60,000 bases of DNA from Polytrichum commune (taxonomy: Eukaryota > Streptophyta > Polytrichopsida > Polytrichales > Polytrichaceae): the NCBI GenBank assembly GCA_950295325.1, contig OX485803.1, positions 16,308,001 through 16,368,000 on the forward strand, in the 5' to 3' direction. The notes beneath the pieces were generated by a model. That model was not told where the DNA came from and searched no databases. It saw only the letters and a program-made list of their open reading frames with translations. Each line of letters starts with the position of its first letter. Position 1 is the stretch's first letter. A program made the position numbers and the translations under genes. This document shows positions 44,353 to 54,190 of this stretch, in pieces.

Positions 44353-45684
44353 GATTTCAAATACCAAATGATCAACAAATTCTCCTCCATTGATAATTCG
44401 AGCCACAAGCAGAAGAAATACAGCGACCTGAAGGGGGAGATTTACTTGATTACAGCATCGGACTCAGTTTGGAGGAAGTGAAAAACCGTGTTTGAAAAAC
44501 ACGAGACGGGGGATTTGATCGACCCTGACACTGGCGCTTTCTTCAGCCTGGCCTCGCGCTTCAAGCAGATGAAGCCTCTCGTGAGAGAGTTCTTTAGAAC
44601 TCTTCAAGGGCTGTCAGAGGCGGAGGTGGAGAAGGCGGCATCGCACATCCTGCACGTGGCACCCACGGCCAAGAGGTGCTGGGTGCACCCGAAGATTGTC
44701 TTCGTAAAGCCCAAATCCTTCGTTCCTTCATGCTACACCATGAAGGAATGGACGGAGAACAGGAAAAAGAAGACGACTATCGTGCAGGAGCTGCATAAAT
44801 TGGTGCCAGAGAGGAATATTGTCGTGGACGGCGAGGTTCATGGGGCTAACTGGAGAGCATTCAAAGATGAATATAAGTTCACCAGTGCCTCCATGGCGGC
44901 TCTAATAAGGGAAGCGGGGGACGACTTCTTGCGGGCCAAGATGGTGAAGGGTGGGAAGAACCGGGCGCTTCCGGATCACACAGCGCGTGCGTTCTCGAAC
45001 TTCATCAAGGAGAAGAAGATTGTCCAGTTTGAAGGGGACGCTTACTTCAACCTTGTCACCTTTGAGCCTTTGAAAATTCAGGGCTGGCCAGGTCAAGACG
45101 CCAGAATGGCGATAAGGACGAAAGCAAGGGACCGCTTTCCTTTTGGGATGATTGATTTTAGAAATATTCCTGGAAGCTCATTTGAGGGCATGATGAGCAC
45201 CCTCTTCTACGACCCCTTCTTAACTAAGTTCGTCGATTATGCAAGCCCTAAGTTCAGGGAGGTAGATATCTGGCTTTGGATAGTCGAGGATAGAAGGGCG
45301 GAGCAGGTGTACGAGCTTGTCCGGAAACTACAGCCGGAGTATGCAGTGTCCAAGTCTCACTACATCGCCGCACCGGCGGAGGGGGCTTACACGACGTTGA
45401 AGGACAAGAAGACCAAGTTCGTCAACGTCTTGTGTTTGTACTTCGTGTACAAAGCGGAGTTGCTGAAGGTGCCAAACCACCCTATATCCCGGATGGACAA
45501 ACTCTTCCAAGTTCCAGAAGGGTTGGGTGCGAACAAGTGCCTCTACGACGAGGCTAAATACGCGAACTATCATGCAGATGAGCTGCGGATGGAATTTTAT
45601 ATGAGAATGATGAGGACGCTGACGAGGAGAGGGGACTGCATCTTCAACGTCTTCGGAGGCTCAAAACCTGTCTATGCTGCTATG

Positions 45685-45844
45685 GTAAGTGACTTTCTAT
45701 AGCTCGTAAGCAGTTTGGGTCGACCGACCCAAACTAGGCTCTTTGCAGGTTTGGGTCGACCGACCCAAACTACACATTGTACTTAGTCTTGTTTATGTGA
45801 TTGCCTCGACAAATTCTAATTTCCCTATAACTTGGATTGTGTAG
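45685..45844 (+). other. Intron with two palindromes
   Basis: The borders are ATG/GTAAGT and TTGTGTAG/ATG. Two perfect palindromes lie at 45714-45733 and 45750-45769. Confidence 0.85.
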
Positions 45845-46963
45845 ATGTCGGGGCTGAATATATACTCCTACATAGAGGATGGCGATCTGCCATTTTACAG
45901 GGTGCAGAAATCGCTGGCGAAGAAGATGGACATCCTCGATTGGATCCCGGGTAGCTACGTTGACGAGGTTGTTCAGGGTGGCGAAAACCCTCTTGATAGG
46001 GTGAGGCGCATCAACCCGGAGGAAATGGCCATGAGGGCCACGACCCAAGTTCCCGAACCTCTGGTCGGGTTGCATCCGGGCAATCCGTCCCGCACAGAAG
46101 GTGGCGAGGTTGAGGAGGAGGAGGAGGAAGAAGAGGAACACGAGGAGGCGGAGAAGGAAGGCGACGTCGAGGAAGGGGCAACGGGCTTCACGCAACAATC
46201 CGAAACCCCTCAACGGAAGAAGGCGATGCGGGCGGCAACCCCGCAGAGTAAGCTCGTGCCCGTCCTGACTGTGGACGATGCACGGGACATGTACTCCAGG
46301 GACGCCACCGCGACGTTCAGGGAGAGGAGGAAGTTAAAGGGGAAGAAGCTGTATGGCGACTACTCCGTGGAGGAGACCATTGTCATAAGTAGCGAGGACG
46401 ACGATGACATTGAGCTCGCCAAACGGCTAAGATCAGATCCCCCGTCCCCGACAGCATTCGCTGGCATGGTTAGGGTGAAGCCCGAGGTCCTGACTGTGGA
46501 GGAGGCGAACGAGAAGATGAGGAGGGACGAGGAGCAGCGAGTCCGCCTACAGAAGGCTGCCGCGGAAGAACCCTCAATGCGGAACGAGGTCGCAGAGCTG
46601 AGGGCTCTCCTGTTGGAGCAGGAGCGTCAAAGGGCGATGGCCCAACCTCCGTCCCACGCCGACTTGATATCACAAGTGATACAAGGAATGTGGGCGCAAG
46701 GTTTGGTGGTGGCTCCCTCCAGCTCCTTCCCGCACTTGCCCCCCGGCTTCCCTCCGCAGAGCATCCCTCAGCAGCCTGTGCCGCAATCGTCTTTCAGCTT
46801 CCAGCACTTGATGCAGCCCCACCAAGTTCCGTACGCGCCGGTCCAGCAAGTGGATGACCCCAACATCTGGCGCGTCTCTGGAGCCTCCTCCCCTTTGGGC
46901 CCTCCACCACTTCGGCCCCCCATAGTCATGGCGCCACCCCACCAATCGGACGACCCCAGGATG

Positions 46964-47052
46964 TTTGGGTCGACCGACCCAAACCCACCATCCACTGTAG
47001 TGTCCGAAGGGCCCTCTCCAGATGCAGGACAGTTTGGGTCGGGCGACCCAAA
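46964..47052. repeat. Two palindromes inside coding sequence
   Basis: At 46964-46983 a perfect palindrome is read as the in-frame heptad FGSTDPN. At 47033-47052 a variant with a GG centre is read as FGSGDPN. Both lie in the Pro/Ser-rich C-terminal tail of the methyltransferase-like gene. The palindrome has no stop codon in this frame. Confidence 0.9.
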
Positions 47053-47106
47053 CCCCGTTGCAGCGCAGTCCTCCCTTGACAACATGGGTGTCAACTAGAC
47101 ACGGCC

Positions 47107-47576
47107 ATGCTAGATGTTGAAGGCCTGCAAGGGCCTGGTGATACCTCTACTCCTAACCAAATCGATGAACCCATGCATGATGCACATGCGGAGATTGGTT
47201 TAGGACAAGGGCCTGATGCCGATCGTTTGCAGGAGAAGGTTCCTGACGTCGTCGGAGAAGGCGGTGGCGAGAGAGGCGGGGCAGCGGGGACGGTGGAGGC
47301 TTCCATATCGTCGAGACATGACCAGGGCGAGGTAATACACTGAGCCCTCCCAGTTTGGGTCGACCGACCCAAACTTCCTGGGTCACTGTCTTGTTGGCGT
47401 GGTCGTGTCCCCCTTGCTAGGAGGAAATGCACACCCCCTGCCCCCCCTGGTCTACACTTGCTCCCCCTCCCCCCAACGTGCCCCCCCGCGATTCCCTTCG
47501 TCTCACCTGCATTCGACTACGCTCGACCTTGGCGGCGCGCAACCAATTTTGTAGATGTAGAATTAGGATAGTGTGA
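47107..47576 (+). CDS. Small two-exon gene, unknown (low-complexity)
   Basis: Exon 1 starts at an ATG at 47107, eight bases after the stop of the previous gene, and ends at 47331. Exon 2 runs 47421-47576 (TGA). The junction GAG/GTAATA...TTGCTAG/GAG is phase 0. The intron holds one perfect palindrome (47354-47373). Exon 1 is Asp/Glu/Gly-rich and exon 2 is Pro/Arg-rich. The tiny distance from the previous stop is unusual for separate plant genes, so this may be a frameshifted 3' end of the same transcription unit. No domain is recognised. Confidence 0.35.
47332..47420 (+). other. Intron with one palindrome
   Basis: An 89-bp intron in which the palindrome at 47354-47373 takes up nearly a quarter of the length. 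Confidence 0.7.
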
Positions 47577-47822
47577 ATGCCCTCGTTCACCGCGCCCCCC
47601 CTCCCCCCCGAATCAAATTGTACATAGAAATTTGTAAAAATAAAATTATTATTTTTGGCGCCCATATGTTTGCATCCGTGTCCCAATGTATGTTGTTCCC
47701 TTGTATGTTTTTGTTGCCACCAATGGTCCAATTCTTCTTGTGTTTGCACAAAATTTCCGTTCTGCTTGAGATGGACATAGCATAACATAGTCCTCGCCGC
47801 CTTCTCTCGCTCGTCGCCGCAG

Positions 47823-48635
47823 GGTTCGGAGCATAGCGTCGCGGCTCCCCACCGATCCTCTCCGAGGAGTGTGGAGGACAGCGCGGTGGTCCCCCCGATT
47901 TTGCCCTCGCCACCTTCGCCTCCCAAGACCCGGTTCCTGGTGCTAGACCTCAACGGGGTCCTTGTCTAGTGCGTGCATTGTTCGAGGGTCCCAACGGTGC
48001 CTTTCTGCAAGCCCAAGGACGCCAACTACGATGGACCCCCCGCATACATCAAAAACAAGCTAGTGTACCTCCGCCCGTGGCTTCGGCGCTTCCTACAGGT
48101 CGCCCTATCCAAATGGTGGGTGATCATTTGGAGCTCCATGAAGTCCGAGAATACCCAGGCCGTCGTGGAGTTCATCTTCAAGGGACTCCAACCCCCGTGC
48201 TTGGTCCTAGGACAGGATTCTTGTAAAACATTGTACACCCCCGAGGGCAGGGTTGTGAAGAAGCCCAACAACCCCGCCGTAAACCAATTTCTTAAGGTCT
48301 TGAAGCCAGTCGTATGGGACCAGCGTCCGACCATGGTCGGCTGTCCCTACGACGTTCGCCCCACCCGTGACAACACGTTGATGGTGGACGACAGCGCTTC
48401 CAAAAACATTTTGAACCCGACCTCCAACTTCATCGTTTGCCCCACGTGGACGGTCGAGAAGGTCCGATACCGCTTTTTGTTAGACCTACTTAAGTACATT
48501 CAAACGCTCGTGGGGAGCGGACTACCCGTGCCCCGGTTCCTTAGTTGTAATCCGATAGGCGAAAGATACATGGATCCGAAGGACTATATGTACAGAGAGT
48601 TGTACCCTCACGCGAAATATAATAAACTCATTTGA
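47823..48635 (+). pseudogene. FCP1/NIF-like HAD phosphatase, one in-frame stop
   Basis: The exon begins after CGTCGCCGCAG and runs in one frame to TGA at 48635, broken only by TAG at 47967-47969. It has the first HAD motif FLVLDLNGVLV (the DLNG form), right before the stop. Next come WWVIIWSSMKSENTQAVVEFIF, LKPVVWDQR and NTLMVDDSASKNILNPTSNFIVCPTW, the FCP1-homology (NLI-interacting factor) signature with its Asp pair. Such enzymes remove phosphate from serine in proteins, classically the RNA polymerase II C-terminal domain. The second nucleophile-site residue is Asn, not Asp, which I recall also from plant FCP1-like proteins, so activity is uncertain. A separate N-terminal extension is Pro/Ser-rich. 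The upstream splice partner was not found. Confidence 0.7.
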
Positions 48636-48754
48636 GATACTACATGGTGTGCCATTGTGTGTGATATAGTATGCCTCAATTGTATATCGATTTTCTCATG
48701 CTCCCCCCCTGCCCCCCTCCCCTTGGGTTTTGTTTGTTTTAATTTTGCCATCAG

Positions 48755-49105
48755 CGTTTGGAGCCCTCGATTGAGATCGTCAGCGAATCAAACTTGGGGA
48801 GCTTCTTCTACAAGACCGTCTACGATGCCGCGTCCACCATCGACTACTCCAAGGAGCCTCTTGACGCCGGCGTCGTCGATAGCCCCCCACCCAAGCAAAT
48901 CTTCCGGCGATCTCCGTCCCCGTCGCCGCTCAAGGGCATAAATCGCAAATGCGTCCGGACGTCCCCCTCTCGGCCCGGCGGCAGTAGTACACCTCAACGG
49001 CGGCTGCGGATGGACGCTCGGCCTACGAAGAGTGGCACCCTTCCTATTCCTTTGCGGGACGCATTGCCCCTCCTCGCCGACTCCGACGGGAACGCGCCCC
49101 GGTGA
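48755..49105 (+). CDS. Low-complexity exon downstream of the phosphatase
   Basis: It opens after TTTTGCCATCAG and is open for 117 codons. It begins with an acidic/Ser segment (IEIVSESNLGSFFYKTVYDAAS) and becomes Ser/Pro/Arg-rich (RRSPSPSPLK). It is probably an exon of the phosphatase gene or of a following gene. The 3' end is uncertain because CCCCG/GTGACA gives a phase that does not match the next exon. Confidence 0.4.
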   Translation, partial: RLEPSIEIVSESNLGSFFYKTVYDAASTIDYSKEPLDAGVVDSPPPKQIFRRSPSPSPLKGINRKCVRTSPSRPGGSSTPQRRLRMDARPTKSGTLPIPLRDALPLLADSDGNAPR

Positions 49106-49240
49106 CAAGGTGAACCCCCCCCCCCCAAAACATGGTTAACCGCGCATTACAATCATCCGGCACTTAATAAATGAACGTGTGACACGTTTGGGTCTTCCTC
49201 CCTAAACTAACACGTGTGTTCTTGCATTCACGCGTTGCAG

Positions 49241-49573
49241 GTTGCTCCCACCCGTAGACCTATGCGGGCTAGTGCGTCCGTCGAGTTGGAGCGTTTCTAC
49301 TCCATGACCAGAAATGCAAGACAGTCCACTTCATCGTATTCGAATTCTTCGTCGTATAATTCGGGCGGCCGACGGAATCCAAAATGTGTTATTGATGGCG
49401 GTCACCCCAAGAATGGCTATAGTCGCGGGGCGGAGATTTTCAGGAATGTTGAAGCAATGCGAGCAAAAGAAGCCGCAGCAAAAGAAAAAGAGGCAAAAGA
49501 AAAAGAGGCAAAAGAAAAAAAAGCAAAAGAAAATGAAGCAAAAGAAAAAGAGGTAGTCTCCGAGGCTAGATAG
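49241..49573 (+). CDS. Ser-rich exon with AKEKE repeats
   Basis: The open frame begins right after GCGTTGCAG and ends with a TAG at 49571-49573. It has a Ser/Asn/Arg region and then a Lys/Glu repeat (AAKEKE, AKEKE, AKEKK, AKENE) predicted to be helical. No domain is recognised. Its upstream intron contains a decayed palindrome (49187-49206, TTTGGGTCTTCCTCCCTAAA). Confidence 0.4.
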   Translation, partial: VAPTRRPMRASASVELERFYSMTRNARQSTSSYSNSSSYNSGGRRNPKCVIDGGHPKNGYSRGAEIFRNVEAMRAKEAAAKEKEAKEKEAKEKKAKENEAKEKEVVSEAR

Positions 49574-52500
49574 GCCATAGTAGGCGTAGGGTTTTGGGCC
49601 ATAGGCAAGAACATTTTGGGTCGCACTATCCAATGGATGTGTTGTGTTAGCATGCTATGCATTTTACATGCCACACTTTGTATGTTTTTTTTTTGCAATA
49701 ATATAAGTGTCACGTGATTTCCCCTTCCATATGGTCTAAGGTTTGGATTGCCCTACCTAAACCATCACAAATATGAGTTTGGAATATTTTGTATGTTATA
49801 TTATATTGGTTCACATATTTCCCCTTCAATATGATCTATGGTTTGGATTGCCCTACCTAAACCATATTCATACAAGTTTTTGTGCGATAATATGAATGTT
49901 TTAAGATTTCCCCTTCAACTTGGCCTAAGGTTTGGATTGCCCACCCTAAACAATCCCAAATATTGAGTTATTAACGGGGTTCTTGTTCTAAACACCCGCT
50001 TCAAAGTGTTCGCATCTTACAACTTTCTCCAATATGTGTTCCATTTATCCTTGTTCTTATTTATGTGAATGTCTCAAAATGCCCAAAAAGTCTCAATTTA
50101 ACGAATATAGTGTTAATTGCATATTTCGTATCCTATGAGAAGTGGGTGCATGGAGAAAAATATCCATCTAAGGGAAGTCTATGGTCTACCGTATGTAGAG
50201 GGGGATGTGGGATGTCGTGTGACTTAACGTAGGATTTGCAAGTGGGTTATAAGAGTGAACCCTTTTAAGCAAAGTGTTTTGTGGAGTTTTTCTATGTGTG
50301 CCTTTTGTGGGCATTTCCAGCTTCACAAACCTATAAAAGCATGTGGATGAGGGAATTGATGAACTTGTTATGAATTTATGAATGAGGGAAAACACTAGTG
50401 AACAATTGGTGATCATAATTTGGATGCTCCAAGGGATTTCAATCAAAATACATATTTTATTGTTTATAAAGTGCTCTTGTCCCAAGGGGGTCACTTTGCA
50501 CATCTTTGAAAACTAGATGAGTTAAGAGATAGGATCCCACTAATTCACCCGACTTAAAATCTAGAAAAAAATGTTAGGTCTACCATAGCATATTTTTAAA
50601 AAGTTTAGGATAATTATAAGTAAGGTAGGGCTATTAAAATAGGGGCGATATTACTTATAATGTAGAAATAAGTTAGCCTATGATTAATGCATGCTAGAAT
50701 TAATATAAAATATACCATAGGTCTATGGTGGCAGCCCTTGGCTGAATTATTGTGGGGCAAATGAAAAATGTAAATATTTCATCCATAATTTAGGGGTGAC
50801 TATCGGATGATCGAATTCCATGGGCTCTCAAAGTCTTGCACTAGGATTTGAGGTTATCATTCGTTCTTGTGCTCACCAACCAGCCTGCTTTAGTTCTTGT
50901 CAAATTTTCTCACTACCCATTCGATGTTGGAGTAGATTTGAAAGGTTTGGCAAGTTGGCAAGGTGTAGAGAGGGTGTCCAGTGATGCATATGTTACATAG
51001 TGTGTTCAACACTTACCTAGCTTGCATTTCTTCGTTCATAAGTTGGTGAGGATCATAATACTTGGTTGTTTATGAGAATTAGGGTCCAAAGGGTTGAGGT
51101 TTCTGAGGTTTAAGGTGCTCATATTAACCTTGAGGCGGGGAGTAAAGGGGCTAACAAGGTTGAGGAATTGAAGGCTTCATGATGCTCACAATGTTTAGGA
51201 AAGTTGAGGGGGCAAGTTAATACTGGCGATTACATTTCAACCTCCTCACCAAGTTAGTCTTTCTCCTAACCTCCTTCTGCACTTCTTGTGTTTAGGATCA
51301 AGGGTTCTTTATTTAGGTTCAATTGATCAAAAGTGCATGGTGGATATCCAGTGTGTAGGTTGAAGATTCAAAACCGCTCCACTTTTGTTGTTGTTTTGAT
51401 TTTGCCCCTAGTATTTGTGAGTATGTTCTTTTGTTTGAAAATATTTACACTCTCTAATGTAGGTGCTGAATGTGAACCATTTTTGGGTGCCATGAATGGT
51501 TTTGAAATTGAACCACTCTTGGGATCAACAAAAAAAAATGTAGAATTCAGGTGAGGATGGAGAGCCTCAATATTATCATGCCCGGTATTTATGTGATCCT
51601 TTTAGAAGGAGAAAACAATGAGGGTACCAAACATCCACACTTGGAGGGCATTGATTATTTAGGATAGAATGGACACTATAAATCTAATATAAAGTTCATA
51701 GAGTTGTTAAATGATGATAGTGGTAGTGTACACAGTCCATCACCTGCTAGCTCTCGGGTTAGTGGGTATGTTGATGTCATTAACTTAGAGTAGTCCGAGA
51801 TGAAAAACACTTTGTTGTCAAAGGAGGTATTTTGAAAGGAATAGAGAGGTTGAGGACAAATGAAAGGGGGAACTAAAGGGCATTTGACTTGAAGACCATA
51901 CATGGTCTCTCAAGTCTTGGGATCAAGAGGGTGTCACAATTCTAGAACTATATAACCATGAGTGTTGTAAGGATATTCGAGGTAGTATTGGCAATCATTC
52001 CAAACCTAATATCCACAACCTCCTTGCCAACTTCCAAAAGTCACACATCATGAGCAACCTCCACACTCGTAGTTGGTATAGGCAAAAGGATATTAACTTC
52101 TGCAAACATTCCCAATTTGTTGCTGGTAATGGGGAGAACTATTTTTTTAACTGTTGTTGATCACAAGTAAGTCATTCCTGTTGAAATTGTGGTTTTATTT
52201 GCCACTAATGCTCTTTTGGATGCCAATTTGAAACCCTTTGTGTTAGTTGGGGATCTTGAATCCCTAGATGTGACATTTTTTGGGTATAAAGTCATTGCTT
52301 TGTTGCTCATATTACTTTCATTTTGCCCACTAAAAAACAACTTAGAAGATAATTTCAAGAATCATCTTTAGCTAACAAAGCCTGCAAAGGTAGTTGATGG
52401 TTCAAGGAAGGTGCCTCTACCCTTACTAGATAGAGATGGGTGCGTCCAACCAAGTTGTGAAATTTTGTTAACCAAAACTAGTTTGATCTTCAATCTTGGT

Positions 52501-52900
52501 TTTGGCATGATGGCCACCTTGTCCAAGAAGGTGAGAGTGTTCCATTGATTGGGGTTCTACATTGTCTTTGATGTGTTGGGGTATCTTGCAGATTTTGTTA
52601 GAGTGGGATAACTTGCTCCCTTCATGGGCTACAAAAACTATCCACAACATGGTTTGCACAAGTACCCATAGTACCATTCAGTGCGTAATTTTCTAAAATA
52701 AGCTTTTGAAGTGTATCAAATAATTTTGGGTTATCTTAAGCAAATTTTTCTTCTACATGTAGGATTAATCATGAACTATTGCAATCCTAAAGCAAACCCT
52801 AATGAAATAGTGCAATTATAAAGTGATATGCATATTGATATTCCAACATAAAAAATGGAAAATCAATGCATATATTATAGAAACTCAATAAAACTTGTAT
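49574..52900. other. Gene-empty region
   Basis: Decayed palindromes GGTTTGGATTGCCCTACCTAAACC occur at about 49739, 49839 and 49929. The direct-repeat partner 49929-50109 is listed separately. Short frames elsewhere (for example 51333-51554) show no motif. No gene is supported. Confidence 0.5.
49929..50109 (+). repeat. Direct repeat with decayed palindrome, copy 2 (partner 40437-40616)
   Basis: It starts GGTTTGGATTGCCCACCCTAAACAATC and shares CACCCGCTTCAAAGTGTTCGCATC, TCAAAATGCCCAAAAAGTC and AACGAATATA with copy 1. Two further decayed palindromes lie just upstream, at about 49739 and 49839. Confidence 0.7.
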
Positions 52901-54190
52901 AAAAATACAACATTGATATAGGTCTAAAGCAAAAGTGAGGTGAGGTCAACCATTTAATCTAAAATTTATATATACCAAATAGAAATTGGATTTTCAAATT
53001 CAAAGGTAAAGAAATGTTGTAACATAAAACAAATTTGAAAAATAGATTCTTAATAAAAACATGTATGAACTAACAAAGATCTAGACCTTAAGTAAAAGTA
53101 AGGTGAGATAAAACCAAAAGAGATGATATGAAACTTGGAACATATTTGAAAATAAATTTGCAAACAAACTTGGAACTTGGAAAGTCAATGAAACTTATGA
53201 ATCTAGCAAGAATCTAGATCCACAACAAACTTGAGATGAAATTATGCATTCAATTTGAATTTTGTAGTTACCAAAAGTGAATCTTCACACTAAGGGGTAA
53301 GGTGATGATCTGAAACTTGGAACAAATTTGTAAAAATATTCGAGAAAGATTGGAACAAATTTGAACACTTTGAAACTTATGACTCCAACAAATAATTTAA
53401 ACCCAAAGCAAATGTAAAATGCGATTATGCATTCAATTTGAATTTTGTAGTTTTCGAAAGGAGAGTGAATCTTCACATTCAAAGGTAAAGTGATGATCTG
53501 AAACTTGGAACAAATCTATAAATAGATTTGAGAAAGATTGGAACATATTTGAAAGCAAATTTGAAAACAAATTTGCAAGATGAAAAATTTGAAACTTATG
53601 ATTCCAATAAAGATCTAGATGCAATCCAAAAGTATAAGAATATGCATTTAATTTGAATTTTCCAGTTACCAAAAGGGAAGTGGATCTTCACATTCAAAGG
53701 TAAAGAGCTATTGCATCATAAAAGATATTTGAAAAATAAATTCTTGATGAGACTTATGAGTACAACAAAGATCTAGATGCAAAGCAAAAGTAACTTGGTG
53801 AGAGTATGCAAAAGTAAGTTGAGATCAAACCAAACAGTGATGATTCAACATAAAACATATTTGTTGCATTAGTTAAATGGGAACTTTGTTATGTTCAATG
53901 AAAGTAAGGTAAAATCTAACAAAGATCTAGATACAAAACAAAAGTAAGGTGATATAAAACCAAAAGAGATGATCGGGAACTTGGAGCAAATTTGAATATA
54001 GATTTGAAAACATATTTGAAACTTGGAAACTCAATGAACTTATGAATCCAACAAAGATCTAGATGCAAAGCACATGTAAGATGAGATTATGCAAAAGGAA
54101 GGTGAGATTAAACCAAAAGAGATGATTCAACATAAAACATATTTGACGTGTTTCACTTAAATGAGATCTTTGTTTTGTTCAAATGTGTTG
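52900..54190 (+). repeat. Degenerate tandem repeat field
   Basis: Phrases such as AACAAAGATCTAGATGCAAAGC, AAAGTAAGGTGAGAT, AAACCAAAAGAGATGAT and GAAACTTGGAACAAATTTG recur irregularly at least six times with strong divergence. This is typical of an old satellite-like or retrotransposon-leader repeat. Purines dominate the plus strand. Confidence 0.7.

Larger units (their letters stand above)
42759..47098 (+). pseudogene. Multi-exon gene with ParB/DGQHR-like and DNA-methyltransferase-like motifs, three in-frame stops
   Basis: Exons are 42759-44084, 44353-45684 and 45845-47098. Both introns (GTGAGT...GTGCAG and GTAAGT...TGTAG) are phase 0. Stops interrupt an otherwise collinear frame at 42993 (TAG), 43248 (TAG) and 44479 (TGA). 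A middle segment VVMPQGLKKMPTPEMW, then GDFWLIDSQHSVEASK, resembles the ParB/DGQHR-type pattern (I-D-G-Q-H-R). Later FGMIDFRNIPG and GDCIFNVFGGSKPVYAAM follow in the order catalytic loop then FxGxG seen in beta-class DNA methyltransferases. The catalytic DPPY/DPPW is not intact, so activity is doubtful. The C-terminal part has an acidic EEEEEEEE run (about 46110-46145), coiled coil (about 46500-46640) and a Pro/Gln-rich tail that contains two translated palindromes. Function is unknown; the methyltransferase link is inference. Confidence 0.6.

Noticed and set aside
47417-47953. Minus-strand frame of 178 codons
   Set aside because: It lies opposite plus-strand exons with better splice sites and a recognised phosphatase domain. 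No motif of its own was found.
20929-47969. Non-standard genetic code (stop codons read as glutamine or arginine)
   Set aside because: All three stop codons occur in frame, the genes that look intact end in ordinary TGA/TAA/TAG, and extending the hAT frame beyond its TAA gives no sensible protein. Decay or recent substitution is simpler.
40437-50109. The 180-bp direct repeats as LTRs of a 9.7-kb retroelement
   Set aside because: No TG...CA ends, primer site or polypurine tract, and the enclosed genes have introns and no reverse transcriptase.
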